Shown: positions 1-10,300, counted from the stretch's first letter. The stretch: 64,000 nt of DNA from BOG-1184 sp049514575 (GCA_049514575.1 JBEKUX010000008.1:10743-74742); one strand, 5' to 3'. Program-made: numbers and translations. Notes: a model not told the origin generated them from the letters alone.

Positions 1-2807
1 GCGCCAAGCACGGCATCGCGCAGGCGCTGGCGCGCCTCGGGCGTATAGCCGCAGAGGCGGTCGAGTGTTTCGCCGAAGCCTCGGCTGTGCGGAGGTTTCG
101 GGTGGTCTATCTGCCCTATGGCGCCGATAATGCTCTGATCGAGCGCAGCCTGTTCAATGCCTTTGGCTATTGATGCCAACCCTTTATCGAAATGAGCAAG
201 CGTTGCAGCGAGGTTCGGATCGCGGTATGAGGCGCAGGCAAAGACCGGGTGTGCGATCGACATCATCGACATGCCGCCGTACGCGCCGCCTTCCACACGC
301 ACCTTGTCCCACAGATAGCCTGTTGACAAGTGACGCGCCATGAGGAAAAGAAGCCCGTATGCGTCCGGCGTAAACGGGTCGAGCTTCCACGCGCGTGCCG
401 TAAAGTTGACCGCCGAAGCAATCTCGATCCCCTGCGCCGCGGAAGACGAATCGGTCCCCGGCGCAGCCGTTTGCAGAGAAACTTTTTGTCCGGGAAGGGT
501 TTCCAGAAAAGAAGCGATTTTCCCGGACAGTGCTTCAGGCTCGTCCGCGGTCATTGAGACGATGGCCGCATTTTTATTGATCACGAAGGAGTGCAGACGA
601 ACGAGGCAGGGAATTATTTCGCCGATGTTGTTGTTCCGTGCGAGGTTGTCGAGGAACCTGAGCTGGCTCATGCCGCCCAGTTTCTCTTCGACAAGCCGCG
701 AATGCGAAAGCCGGGACGAAGCCAGAAGCGTGGCAACCTGGTGACCCGAGCCGATGATCGAGGCGTTGAGATTGTTGCGCTCCTCGAGCAGGATGTCCTT
801 TATCTGCTTGGTGTTGGAAAGGTCCGGCTTTGTGAAAAGATCAGAGAGAATAGCAAGCATTTCGCTGAAGCGGGACAGCAGGGATTTGCCGTGCATGAAC
901 GCATGGAAAAAAAGATCGTTGCGCGAGCCGATCACGGTCCTCACAAACGAGGAAGCGCCTATGCCGCCTGTGGCAAGCGCAACACGAGTTGCCATCTGTT
1001 CGTAGGATAACGTTCCTGCCCCGCACCGCCGAAGAAGTTCAAGGTAGAGCGGCAGATACGGTATCAGATCTGCCGGTACGCTGCGCAGATCGAACCCGAT
1101 ATCGAAATAGACAATACCTGAAGTAAAAATAGGATGGCCGAAAAAAGTAATGCCGGCAATCGCGCCGGTAGTGCATGGAACGTCGAACCCCTTCGGCGGG
1201 AGGTCGCTTCTGGCAAGGCGCGGCAGGGTCGCCAGGGCTTCTGCCGAAGGCGGCGTGTTCTGCTGTCGGATGAGTTCGCGGGTGAGATCGCGGCAGCGCG
1301 CCATGTCGGAAGGAGAAAAGGACGAGGAAAGCCCCGCGGCCTGCCGTTCGGTCTGCAGTTCGAGTTCTTTGCCTTTTTCAGAGGAAGCAATGATGGTGGC
1401 AAGCAGCCGGTGAGGGTTTTCGAGCAGGTTTTTCAGGATTGTTTCCCTGAAAAAGGTATCCCCGGCTTTCAGGCGTTTTTTGATTTCAGTCAGCGTTTTC
1501 TCAAAAGCAAGATGGGCCAGCGGATCGCCGTTGTAAAGCCATGAGTTGTAGCACCGGTCCGCGAGCCGCAGGTGGTAGGGGAAGTTGCCGCCGTCCACTT
1601 CGCGAAGGTGGAACTCCACCTGGCGCAATGCACCCTCAAGGAGGTCGTTGTTCAGGCCGTTGTCAACCTGTTCCCGGAGGGCGGCAAGCACAATCCCTTG
1701 CATTTTTTCAGCATTGACCGGTTTCGTTTTGCGCAGTCCGGCCGTAAAGACGCTCTGCACCGCTTCGATGCCGAAGCCGGACGCGTCATCAAGGTCTTCG
1801 CCGAGTCCGGAATCGATGAGCGCACGCTTGAGCGGCGAGCTTTCGGTGCCGAGGAGGTAGTGGCTGAGCACGGTGCCGCAGAGCACGGACAGCGGGTCGC
1901 TGCTTTCGCCGAAAATCCAGATAAGGAGCGCGGTAGAGGTACCATCGTCTTCTTTCGGCGCCGGCGCTTCGATTGAAAGAACCCGGGGGGATTGCCAGAG
2001 CTGCTGGTGCGGGATTGCAGAGTCCGGCGGTGCAGCGGCGTATCCGGCCAGATAGCTGTCGTTAAGGAACAACAGCGTTTTTTCCGAGGCAATGTTGCCA
2101 TAGAGGAAAAAATAAGCATTCGACGGATGATAAAACCTCCGGTGGAAAGCGGTGAACTCTTCGTAGCTGAGGTCAGTAATGTGTTCCGGGTCGCCGCCGC
2201 TTTCGAAGGCATAGGTGGTGTCGGGCATGAGGCCGGCAAGTGTTCTGCGGGAGACATGACTTGCGAAATCGGAAAAAACCCCCTTCATCTCGTTATAGAC
2301 GATCCCTTTAATGCCGACAGGCTTTGCATCGTCCCCGACTTCAAAGTGCCATCCCTCCTGATAAAAGGTGTTTTGAGTGAGGAGCGGCCTGAACACCGCG
2401 TCGCAGTAGACATCGGCGAGATTGAAAAAGTCCTTCTCCACCTGCGAGGCGACCGGATAGACGGTCTTGTCACGGTAGGTGAGGGCGTTCAGGAAGGTCT
2501 GGAGCGAGCCTTTAAGCATCTCCTGAAACGGATCCTTTACCGGAAATTTTTTCGAGCCGCAGAGCACCGAATGTTCCATGATGTGGGGAACGCCCGTATC
2601 GTCGTGCACCGGCGTCCTGAATGCGATGGAGAAAAGATTCTCGGGATCGTCGTTATACAGGTGCAGCAGCCTTGCGCCGGTTATAACATGCGTGAATACA
2701 TAGGCCGTGGCGTGAATCTCGGGAATTGACTCGACCCGCTCTGCTTTGAAGCCGTGAAGGGTTTGGCTTTCTTTTATGTCCTGTAGTGGGGGCTGTTTTG
2801 CAGTCAT
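1..2807 (-). CDS. Presequence-protease-like M16C zinc metallopeptidase, 3' end cut off by window edge
   Basis: An open frame runs leftwards from ATG at 2807 to the window edge without a stop, giving 935 visible codons; PreP-type peptidases are about 970 residues, so only the last few dozen are missing. Near the N-terminus is the inverted zinc motif HIMEH (residues 75-79, HxxEH), followed by SVLCGSKKFPVKDPF, typical of M16C. In the middle, HYLLGTESSPLKRALIDSGL matches the family's conserved second-half segment. Family members degrade targeting peptides and other short peptides inside a closing two-half chamber. The start has only a weak upstream purine stretch. No neighbour is co-directional closely enough to suggest an operon. 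Confidence 0.95.
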   Translation of the reverse strand, partial: MTAKQPPLQDIKESQTLHGFKAERVESIPEIHATAYVFTHVITGARLLHLYNDDPENLFSIAFRTPVHDDTGVPHIMEHSVLCGSKKFPVKDPFQEMLKGSLQTFLNALTYRDKTVYPVASQVEKDFFNLADVYCDAVFRPLLTQNTFYQEGWHFEVGDDAKPVGIKGIVYNEMKGVFSDFASHVSRRTLAGLMPDTTYAFESGGDPEHITDLSYEEFTAFHRRFYHPSNAYFFLYGNIASEKTLLFLNDSYLAGYAAAPPDSAIPHQQLWQSPRVLSIEAPAPKEDDGTSTALLIWIFGESSDPLSVLCGTVLSHYLLGTESSPLKRALIDSGLGEDLDDASGFGIEAVQSVFTAGLRKTKPVNAEKMQGIVLAALREQVDNGLNNDLLEGALRQVEFHLREVDGGNFPYHLRLADRCYNSWLYNGDPLAHLAFEKTLTEIKKRLKAGDTFFRETILKNLLENPHRLLATIIASSEKGKELELQTERQAAGLSSSFSPSDMARCRDLTRELIRQQNTPPSAEALATLPRLARSDLPPKGFDVPCTTGAIAGITFFGHPIFTSGIVYFDIGFDLRSVPADLIPYLPLYLELLRRCGAGTLSYEQMATRVALATGGIGASSFVRTVIGSRNDLFFHAFMHGKSLLSRFSEMLAILSDLFTKPDLSNTKQIKDILLEERNNLNASIIGSGHQVATLLASSRLSHSRLVEEKLGGMSQLRFLDNLARNNNIGEIIPCLVRLHSFVINKNAAIVSMTADEPEALSGKIASFLETLPGQKVSLQTAAPGTDSSSAAQGIEIASAVNFTARAWKLDPFTPDAYGLLFLMARHLSTGYLWDKVRVEGGAYGGMSMMSIAHPVFACASYRDPNLAATLAHFDKGLASIAKGIEQAALDQSIIGAIGQIDHPKPPHSRGFGETLDRLCGYTPEARQRLRDAVLG

Positions 2808-2942
2808 GATCTGTCTGGGTTTCTATTGTTTCCGCTGTATTTGATTCGAACGCCCTGCGATGATCGTTTGAATCGGAATGAGAAAAATATACTGGCGCTG
2901 TAGATAGCTACAATGGATGTAAAGTAGTAAAATTGATTTTTT

Positions 2943-3105
2943 TCGCGCCAGGGGCGACGAAGGGTAACGGCTGAAACGAAGTGAAGCCGTAAGTCTGTTC
3001 CTGACACAGGTGTTTCACACCGCATGGCAGGACAGACCGGGTCGCGAAGTCGAGAGCCCGGAGAAGAACCGACCCCCGTCTACCTCGGGTAGACGGGGGA
3101 GGCGC
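2943..3105. ncRNA. Multi-hairpin non-coding stretch (possible structured RNA or transposon end)
   Basis: The 326-base gap between the peptidase and PAS genes holds consecutive stem-loops: ACGGCT/AGCCGT (2967-2972 with 2985-2990), GTCTGTTCCTG/CAGGACAGAC (2993-3003 with 3028-3037, one bulge) enclosing GGTGT/ACACC (3009-3013 with 3017-3021), CCGGG/CCCGG (3037-3041 with 3057-3061), and a perfect 12-bp stem at 3073-3099. No long reading frame explains it. The succession of small hairpins ending in a strong GC stem resembles right ends or omega-RNA-like ends of IS200/IS605-type elements, but no transposase or TnpB gene is next to it. Strand cannot be decided; neither side ends in a clean T-run. Confidence 0.4.
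3073..3099. terminator. Perfect 12-bp GC-rich hairpin downstream of the PAS gene
   Basis: CCCCCGTCTACC and GGTAGACGGGGG pair around a three-base loop. It lies 35 bases past the stop of the minus-strand PAS gene, so it could end that transcript, but no T-run follows on the minus strand. It may instead be the terminal stem of the structured element that surrounds it. Confidence 0.35.
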
Positions 3106-3133
3106 CCAAAGAATTTATTAAAATTATTGATTA

Positions 3134-3856
3134 TTAATTATTCGCGACTTTCTCTTTCTTCTTCTCCATCTTTTCCCATAGGTCCGGATACAGCGATTTG
3201 ACGCACTCCGGGCACATGGTGTGGGTGAACTGCGTGTGCGCGAACTTGTGCAGGTAAGCCTCGATATCATTCCAGTACCCTTTGTCGTCGCGGATTTTCT
3301 TGCAGGAAGCGCAGATCGGAAGAAGCCCACGCAAGGTCTCAACTTCGGCAAGCGCCGCGCGCAGTTTTTCAATGAGTTTGATGCGGTCCTGCTCGGCGTT
3401 TTTCCGGTCGGTGATGTCCTGAGAGGTTATAATGGCGCCTTGAGGGAATGGTGAAATGGTGACTGACAGCACCTTGTTTCTGTAACGGAGTTCCGGGAAC
3501 GATCCGGGATTTCCGGAAGCGATGCACGCCCTGAGTTTTCCATACATATCGATTTCATGGTGTGAAGCGTAGTCCCGGTACATGATATCACCTAAAGCGG
3601 GCAGACGGTCGCCCGAGGTGATTTTCGCCCTGTTGGATTTAATGACCCGGCCCTCTTTATCGACCACCACGGTGAGTACGGGATTGTACTGAAACAGGGC
3701 GAAATTGAAGGCTTCCTTGTCAGCCAGCTTCCGGTGGGTGGATTCGTATTCCGCTTTTTTAACTTCCAGGTCCGCTATACGCTTGCGCAATGAATCCATT
3801 TCAGATTCGAGGCGGGCGGTGGTGCTTGAAGCGTCGTGTTGATTCATCGCATGCAT
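3134..3856 (-). CDS. PAS-domain protein with C-terminal Cys-rich CASC/CPEC module
   Basis: 240 residues. An N-terminal coiled segment (about 12-50, LESEMDSLRKRIADLEVKKA) leads into a PAS domain (about 52-150), then a second short coiled stretch and a C-terminal module LLPICASCKKIRDDKGYW followed by HTMCPECVKSLYPDLW. That paired CxxC module is common at the ends of PAS/GAF signalling proteins and receiver proteins, where it is thought to bind metal. There is no kinase, cyclase or DNA-binding output domain, so the protein probably senses a ligand and acts by partner binding. Two starts are possible, Met at 3856 or 3847. It is divergent from a stand-alone receiver gene, which may be its partner. 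Confidence 0.8.
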   Translation of the reverse strand: MHAMNQHDASSTTARLESEMDSLRKRIADLEVKKAEYESTHRKLADKEAFNFALFQYNPVLTVVVDKEGRVIKSNRAKITSGDRLPALGDIMYRDYASHHEIDMYGKLRACIASGNPGSFPELRYRNKVLSVTISPFPQGAIITSQDITDRKNAEQDRIKLIEKLRAALAEVETLRGLLPICASCKKIRDDKGYWNDIEAYLHKFAHTQFTHTMCPECVKSLYPDLWEKMEKKKEKVANN

Positions 3857-3894
3857 GGAGTGAGTTTGTGTTGGATTAATTGTACTATCATTGA

Positions 3895-3923
3895 TGGACC
3901 GAATTCAAATAGTATCGTATAAT
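3895..3923 (+). promoter_or_regulatory. Candidate sigma-70 promoter for the receiver gene
   Basis: TATAAT at 3918-3923 is a perfect -10 box; 17 bases upstream is TGGACC, a weak -35. It faces the receiver gene that starts near 4018. Confidence 0.45.
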
Positions 3924-4017
3924 TTCATTGCATAGCCAGCCTTGGAAAATTTATCTTTCACTACTATCGTAATATCCCATCATACGTCTCGTGCGGGAAG
4001 GGAAAGCGGGTTGTACG

Positions 4018-4419
4018 ATGCAACAGAAGCCATATCGTGTCTTGCTTGTGGACGATGAGCCGGGGATACGCAAGATTTTACGGTTATTTCTTGAGGTGGA
4101 GGGATACAGCGTTTACGAGGCGATCACGGCGAGCCAGGCGATCTCGGTCATTCAAAAGGAGAAGCCTGATCTCGTGATTCTCGACGTCATTCTATGCGGA
4201 CAGACAGGTTTTGAAGTGTGCGAATGGGTGAAAAAGAACCCTGAGACGAGGGACATTATCGTGTTCCTTTTTACCGCCCTCAATCAGGAACACGATTATA
4301 TGGAAGGGAAACGCGTCGGATGCGATCTGTATTTGACAAAGCCCCAGAATCCCAAGGATATCGTGGAAAAGGTAAAAGAGTACCTCAAGAACAAGTCGCC
4401 TGTTCAATCCGCCTCGTGA
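4018..4419 (+). CDS. Stand-alone response-regulator receiver protein (CheY-like)
   Basis: 133 residues forming one receiver domain and nothing else. The acidic pair D12-D13 (LLVDDEPG), the phospho-acceptor D56 (LVILDVIL), T86 (FLFTALNQ) and K108 (LTKPQN) are all in place, so it should accept phosphate. No output domain follows, so it would work by binding partners, like CheY or a phosphorelay intermediate. A GTG nine codons upstream (3991) is an alternative start; ATG 4018 was chosen because the domain begins directly after it and the extension is not conserved-looking. It lies next to a divergent PAS protein but no kinase gene is adjacent. Confidence 0.88.
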   Translation: MQQKPYRVLLVDDEPGIRKILRLFLEVEGYSVYEAITASQAISVIQKEKPDLVILDVILCGQTGFEVCEWVKKNPETRDIIVFLFTALNQEHDYMEGKRVGCDLYLTKPQNPKDIVEKVKEYLKNKSPVQSAS

Positions 4420-4440
4420 CAACTGCTTCGAGTAGGTGAC

Positions 4441-4472
4441 CACGCCTGCGCCGGTGCGCGGGGCGTGTCTTT
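4441..4472 (+). terminator. Weak hairpin between receiver gene and secD
   Basis: CACGCC (4441-4446) pairs with GGCGTG (4462-4467), with inner GCGC/GCGC pairing, followed by TCTTTC. The T-rich tail is poor, so termination may be partial. Confidence 0.3.
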
Positions 4473-4493
4473 CAGAAAGGATACGGATTATTT

Positions 4494-6194
4494 ATGGAAA
4501 AAAAGACGTCGATGCGTCTGCTTGTCGTGGCGGCATCAGTGCTCCTGCTGGTGTATTTCCTCGTTCCGTCCATGATTTATTACTCGCAATCGGTCCCGCA
4601 GCGTGAAGAGTATGTAAAGACACACCCGAATATTCTCAAAAGAATCGTCAACCTGGGACTCGATCTGCAGGGCGGCATGCGGCTCGTGCTTGAGATCGAC
4701 CGGACCAATATTGACAAAGAACAGGACAAGGACCTCCTTGACCGGGCCTTCACGGTGATCGAGAACCGTATCAATGCGCTCGGCGTCGCCGAGCCCACGG
4801 TCCAGAAGCAGGGGCGAGACCGGATCATTGTCGAGCTGCCCGGTCTCAAGGACGAGGAGGCGGCGAAGAACATCATCGGCCGTACGGCGCAGCTTGAGTT
4901 CATGCTGCTGCGCGAACCGCTGCAGTTGGAACACGCGATCAACGTCATCGACAACGTAATGGCGGGCAAGATCGAAAAGGACACCACCGGTGCGGCGGCA
5001 GCGCGCGATACGGTGACGCAGAAATCAAAGGCGCAGCAGGCATTGGCTGAAAAGCTGTTCAAGGGTGCCGAAAAGGGAAAAGACACGACGAAAAAAGCGG
5101 ACACCACCGATACGACCGCACTTGAGGAATCCAAAGCCACGTCGTTCAAGGACCTTCTTGTCGGCAGCCAGGACCAGATAGCGGTCCGCATGGAGAATAT
5201 CGCGCGGGTGAACGACATCATGGCGCGCAGGGACGTGCGCGAAGCGCTCGAGCGAGCGGGGCTCGGGGGCAATAAATTCCTTTGGGGCCACGATACGATG
5301 CACGCCGAAGGCGCACTGAACCGTACGCTGTATTATGTGAAAGGCTCGCCCGAAATGCGCGGCGATGCGATCAAGGACGCGCGGGGCAATATCGATCCGA
5401 GCGGTATGCGGGCAGGCGGGTCGAAGGTGGATCTCGAAATGAACGCCAAGGGGGCGCGTCGGTTTTCCGCAGTGACGGCCGCGAATGTCAATAAGTTCCT
5501 CGCCATCGTGCTCGACAGCACGGTATTCTCTGCGCCGCGCATTATCCAGAAAATTTCCGGCGGCCGGGCCGAAATCACGGGCAATTTCAGCCTCACGGAA
5601 GCGAACAACCTGGCCGTGGTGCTGCGCGCCGGGGCGTTGCCCGCGCCGGTCAAGATTATCGAAGAGCAGACCGTCGGGCCTTCTCTCGGTCAGGACTCGA
5701 TTGACAGAGCAGCGCTTGCGGGCTGGATCGCGGTGCTGTTTATCATTGTGTTCGCGATCGTCTATTACCGGATAAGCGGAGCGATCGCACTGGCGGCGCT
5801 CGCTATCAATATCCTTGCCGTTCTTGCGATCATGGCCATGCTCAATGCGACGCTGACGCTTCCCGGTATCGCGGGACTCATCCTGCAGCTCGCCATGGGT
5901 ATCGACGCGAACGTCATCATTTTTGAGCGCATCCGTGAAGAGTCCCGTACCGGCAAAACGCCGCGGGCCGCCATAGAAGCCGGCTATAAAATGGCATTCT
6001 GGACGATCATCGACTCGCACTTGACCGCGCTCATCACTTCCTTTATCCTGTTGTGGAAGGGCACGGGTTCGATCCGCGGATTCGCCATTACGCTGATTCT
6101 CGGCATCTTGAGCAACCTTTATACGGCACTGTACGTGACGCGGGTGCCGCAGGACATCATTGTGGGAAAGAACAAGCAGAAACTGAGCATCTAA
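4494..6194 (+). CDS. secD: Protein translocase subunit SecD
   Basis: 566 residues. One N-terminal membrane segment (about 8-29), the periplasmic signature LGLDLQGG at 54-61, a large periplasmic P1 region, and five C-terminal membrane segments (about 407-550) with GIDANVIIFERIREE at 469-483, the SecD/SecF permease motif. With SecF it uses proton motive force to pull secreted proteins through SecYEG. Residues about 160-215 are an unusual low-complexity insert rich in K, D, T and A (for example KGKDTTKKADTTDTT), probably a flexible periplasmic loop. An AGAAAGGA site lies upstream of the ATG. secF follows after 21 bases, so the two form an operon; yajC is not present here. Confidence 0.97.
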   Translation: MEKKTSMRLLVVAASVLLLVYFLVPSMIYYSQSVPQREEYVKTHPNILKRIVNLGLDLQGGMRLVLEIDRTNIDKEQDKDLLDRAFTVIENRINALGVAEPTVQKQGRDRIIVELPGLKDEEAAKNIIGRTAQLEFMLLREPLQLEHAINVIDNVMAGKIEKDTTGAAAARDTVTQKSKAQQALAEKLFKGAEKGKDTTKKADTTDTTALEESKATSFKDLLVGSQDQIAVRMENIARVNDIMARRDVREALERAGLGGNKFLWGHDTMHAEGALNRTLYYVKGSPEMRGDAIKDARGNIDPSGMRAGGSKVDLEMNAKGARRFSAVTAANVNKFLAIVLDSTVFSAPRIIQKISGGRAEITGNFSLTEANNLAVVLRAGALPAPVKIIEEQTVGPSLGQDSIDRAALAGWIAVLFIIVFAIVYYRISGAIALAALAINILAVLAIMAMLNATLTLPGIAGLILQLAMGIDANVIIFERIREESRTGKTPRAAIEAGYKMAFWTIIDSHLTALITSFILLWKGTGSIRGFAITLILGILSNLYTALYVTRVPQDIIVGKNKQKLSI

Positions 6195-6215
6195 TTCATT
6201 CCATGGAGAACGTCT

Positions 6216-7148
6216 ATGTTGCGGATTTTCAAGGAAACGAAGATTAAATTCATCGAGTACCGGAAGTGGGCGATCGCATTTTCGCTTATCCTTACGGTTC
6301 TGACCTTTGTTTCGATCGGCTATCACTGGGTGACCACCAGTGCGCCGTTCAATTGGTCCATTGAATTTGTCGGAGGCACGCTGGTGCAGCTCAAATTCGA
6401 TAAGCAGATTCATAACGAGATCGGACGGATCCGGTCGATTGTCGACGAGCTCGGCTATACCGGCTCGGAGATAAAAATGATCGGGCCGGAACAGAACAAC
6501 GAACTCCTGATCGTCGTGAGGAAGCATGCCGAAGCGTCGGCTCTCGGCAAGGAGATCCGCGAGGCGCTGTCAAAAGCCATGCCCGATAACAGCTTTAATG
6601 TACGGCGTATTGAGGCGATCGGCCCGAAAATCGGCGGCGAAATGCAGAGTGATGCGGTTATTGCGGTGCTGATGGCGCTTATCGGCATCATGATCTACGT
6701 CTGGTTCAGGTTCCAGGCCTCATTCGGCGTTGCGGCAGTGATTCCGCTTTTCCACGACGTGATCATCACCATCGGTTTCTTCTCGGTCCTGAACCGGGAG
6801 TTTTCACTCACCTTCATCGCCGCGCTGCTCACGATCATGGGATTCTCGCTGAATGACAATGTCGTAATTTTCGACCGGATCCGCGAAAACATGCGCCTGG
6901 GGCTCAAGGGGAAGTCATTCATTGAGCTTGTCAACCTGAGCATAAACCAGACACTCTCGCGTACGATCATCACCTCCGGCATAGCGTTCGTCGTCGTGAC
7001 CATTCTCTGGCTCATCGGAAGCGAAACAATCAAGGATTTCGCCCTCGCCATGATGATCGGCGTGGTGTTCGGAACCTATTCCACGATCTACATCGCCAGC
7101 GTGCTTCTGGTCTGGTGGAACAAGAAGTGGCCGATAATCAAGGCGTAA
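6216..7148 (+). CDS. secF: Protein translocase subunit SecF
   Basis: 310 residues. Membrane segment near 18-36, periplasmic domain containing WSIEFVGGTLVQL (the SecF counterpart of the SecD DLQGG region), and five C-terminal membrane segments carrying LNDNVVIFDRIRENMRLG. Length is normal for the family. It partners SecD, encoded immediately upstream in the same transcript, in the proton-driven late step of protein export. The pair ends at a strong rho-independent terminator, so secDF appears to be a two-gene unit. Confidence 0.97.
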   Translation: MLRIFKETKIKFIEYRKWAIAFSLILTVLTFVSIGYHWVTTSAPFNWSIEFVGGTLVQLKFDKQIHNEIGRIRSIVDELGYTGSEIKMIGPEQNNELLIVVRKHAEASALGKEIREALSKAMPDNSFNVRRIEAIGPKIGGEMQSDAVIAVLMALIGIMIYVWFRFQASFGVAAVIPLFHDVIITIGFFSVLNREFSLTFIAALLTIMGFSLNDNVVIFDRIRENMRLGLKGKSFIELVNLSINQTLSRTIITSGIAFVVVTILWLIGSETIKDFALAMMIGVVFGTYSTIYIASVLLVWWNKKWPIIKA

Positions 7149-7174
7149 CCGGTATAATTTTTATCATTTTATGG

Positions 7175-7208
7175 GGGAAACGCCGTTGGCGTTTCCCCTT
7201 CTCTTTTG
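7175..7208 (+). terminator. Rho-independent terminator after secF
   Basis: GGGGAAACGCC and GGCGTTTCCCC form a perfect 11-bp stem around a GTT loop, followed by a T-rich tail (ctctttt). It is placed about 27 bases after the secF stop. Confidence 0.85.
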
Positions 7209-7235
7209 TAGAGACGCAACATGTTGCGTCTCTAC
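7208..7235. repeat. 28-nt perfect palindrome, GTAGAGACG family
   Basis: Left arm GTAGAGACGCAACA is mirrored exactly by TGTTGCGTCTCTAC. Same outer eight to nine bases as copies at 20235, 24291, 30637, 32647 and 33352; only the core differs. It directly abuts the secF terminator. Confidence 0.85.
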
Positions 7236-7359
7236 CACAGCAACGCCCACGTTAACGACCGCGTTAAGGTATCAGGGAATTACATTTTTCCATCTGACCA
7301 ATGGCCATTGTATTTTTACTCTGTAATCAACAACGATGTCACAGCGGTCACCGTAATCT

Positions 7360-10300
7360 ATGCCAGAAAACAGCATTACATTATCCGGTTTTGTCACTCG
7401 CTACCGGCGAAGGCTTATCTTCAAACGGATCGCACGGGTCACCCTGATTACCGGCGCACTGTTTTTTGCTTTACTGGCATTGCTCCAGATCGTCTTCACG
7501 TTTTTCCCGTGGACCGTTCTGCCGTTTGTTTTCGATGCGGCGCTCCTCGCCGCCGGTTTTTTTGTCCTTGGCTATATGGTTATCGCAGCGACAGTGCGGG
7601 CGCCCGGACTGCTGCCGGTCGCACGGGCCATTGAACGACGGTCGGCGGTCAAGACTCCTTTTTTGTCCATCTCTCTTGAGCTGGCGCACAATGACCAGAC
7701 CCGTGGCAATCCGTTCACCCGGCAGGCATGCGGACGGGCCGCGGCCGAGCTCGCCGGATACCCGCAGTCGCCGGAACCTCTGCGATATGCAGTTCCGTTC
7801 GGGTCCGCGGTTGTTGTTCTTGGAGTATGGTGCTTTCTGAATCATCTCTCGCCGCGGCTTCTTGATTACTGGAATCTCCCGTTTTCGGGATTTTCGCGGT
7901 CCGACGTTACGGTTTCACCCGGAACGATCGCTGTGCCGATGAACGCGGGCGTGAATCTCAGGGTCGTTCCGAAATCCGCATACGCGAATTACGCGCATTA
8001 CGCGCATTTTCCCTCGTGCCGTTGCGCCATTGTTACACTCGATGGAGAGCGCCTGTCAACCAAACTGCTCCGGCCCGGTCCGGACGGCGCCTTTGCCTGC
8101 CGTCTTGACAGTGTAAAAAACACCTTCGTATACCGATTTACGTTAGGCAGTACGCCGCTTCAAACCGATACCGTGACCGTTGTGCCGAAACCCCGTCTGT
8201 TGCGACTGAACGTTACTGTCCGGCCGCCCCCCTATACGAAGCGGGCGGCACACGCGCTGCCCGAGGGTCAAGGCAACTTTGAAGCGTATGCAGGGTCGAT
8301 TGCGCGCATTGCCGTCGAATCGGACCGGCTTTCCGAGGCGCGTCTCGTGCTGCAGACCGCTTCTCCTGCGCCCGGCACGGTCAGACGCGGCGATTCCCTG
8401 AAACTTGACGTACAAGGGTCGGCGGCGTCGGGCGAGCTGAGGATCGGTGCGCCCTGCAATTACACTTTCATACTCGCGGATACGCTCGGCCAGAAAAGCG
8501 ACTCACTGCCGGTATTTCATATCGGCTCCATTCCGGACGAGCCGCCGACGGTTCAGATTGTCAAGCCTGGATTCAGCAAGGATCTGCAGCCCGAGCAGGT
8601 CGAGACGCTCGCCGTTGAAGGCGTGGACGACATCGGCATACGTTCGCTGTCGCTCAAATGGCGGCTGGGCGGCGAGCGGAAAAACAGCGTCGGCGAACGG
8701 GATCTTTCGCAACCGGGCGCACCTCCGCTTATCCGCACCTTATTCATCTGGCATCTCACCGAACTGTCGCTGTATCCCGGAGATACGGTGTTCTACTGGG
8801 CGGAAATCACTGATACGAAGCCCTCTGAAAAACCGCAACGAGGTTTTTCAGATACCTTCGCTTTCAGGATACCGACCTTTGAAGAGATCCACCGGCAGAT
8901 AGCGGAAAAAGAATCGTCTGCGGAAAAGACCATGGGCGCAATACGCGGCAAACAGGAAGACCTGCGAGGACGTCTCGAAAATATCGTAAAAGCCATGAAC
9001 GGCGGCCGGAAGGAACTCACCTGGGAGCAGAAACAGATACTTCGTGACGTCAAGGAGTCATTCGAAGCGCAGGCCGATTCGCTCCGCCAGTCGCTCCAGT
9101 CCCTGCGGGACAATATCGAGACAATGAAAATGCAAGGGTCGGTCGGTGAAGAGCTTGCCCGGAAATTCGACAAGGTCCGCGACGCCGTCGACGAACTGGT
9201 CAAAGAGTACGGTGACAGCCTGCTTTTTGCCGTGAAGGACCTCGACAAGCCGGTTTCCATGAGGGAACTGCGGCAGGCGGTTGAAAAAGTCAATGCGCTG
9301 CTGCCCAGCCTCGGCGAGCAGCTTGACAATGCGCTGAAATTCCTCGAAATGCTGAAGCAAGACCGGAAACTCGCAGAACTTGCACTGCGCGCCGAACAGC
9401 TTTCCAGGCTTCAGACAACACTTTCGCGCAGCGAAAACCGGAATGCGGCGGCAGCGTCGCGCCAGGCAGAACTGCTCGATCAGATCCGGCGGCTTTCACG
9501 GGACATCAGGTCCGGGCCGGAAGCTGGTACGGCGAAACTTGATTCGCTTCAATCACGGGCGCAGATCGATTCTTTGCAGAACACGATGCGGCAGACTATG
9601 GAACAATCATCCCTGCCTTCGAATGAAACAATGAACCGGATGAGCGGGGCGCTGCTTTCCCTTTCGCAGGACCTGATGCAGATGATGAATTTCAAGGAAG
9701 ACCTGCGGATGGAGCATGAGCGGGAAAGGCTGCTATCACTTTCCCGCGATGCCCTCATGCTGGCCGAGTGGCAGGAGGAACTGCAGCAGGAACAGGGTGC
9801 GCTGCGCGATCCGGCCGCTGAAGCACGTTCGCAGCAGGCCTTGCGGGACGCACTCGGAAAGAGTAAAGAGGGGGCCGACAGTCTCTCGATGCTGGCCCCG
9901 GAAGACATGATGTCGGTCGGACAGGGGTTTAACGGCGCCATGGGGGCGTCCGAAAAAGTCCTTGAGGCGCTTGGCTCTGGTGACGGACATGAAGCGATGG
10001 CGGGCAGCGGTACCGCACTGCGGTTGCTCGCCGGTTCGCTTCTAGCCGCTCTTTCCGATATTGACAACAGGAAAAATTCCCAGTGTTCCGGCGGTTCCTG
10101 CATGATGGGCGGTCTGCGGAAACTTTCGGGGCGGCAGGCCGCCATCAATTCCATGACTGCGGAACTTTTGCGCCAGCTTCTGGCCGGGTCGCAGGGACAG
10201 GGCATGACAAGCCAAACGGGCAACGGAAGCTCAGAGGGGCAGGGTATGGAGGAGGCGCGGAAGGCGCAGGAAGCTATCGCCGATGAATTAAACAAACTTT

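Noticed and set aside
1652..2257. Minus-strand frame inside the M16C peptidase
   Set aside because: Out of frame with the peptidase, whose own frame is continuous and conserved here.
5025..6527. 500-codon open frame antisense to secD/secF
   Set aside because: Arg/Asp-rich composition typical of an antisense shadow of a high-GC gene; secD and secF on the other strand are unmistakable.
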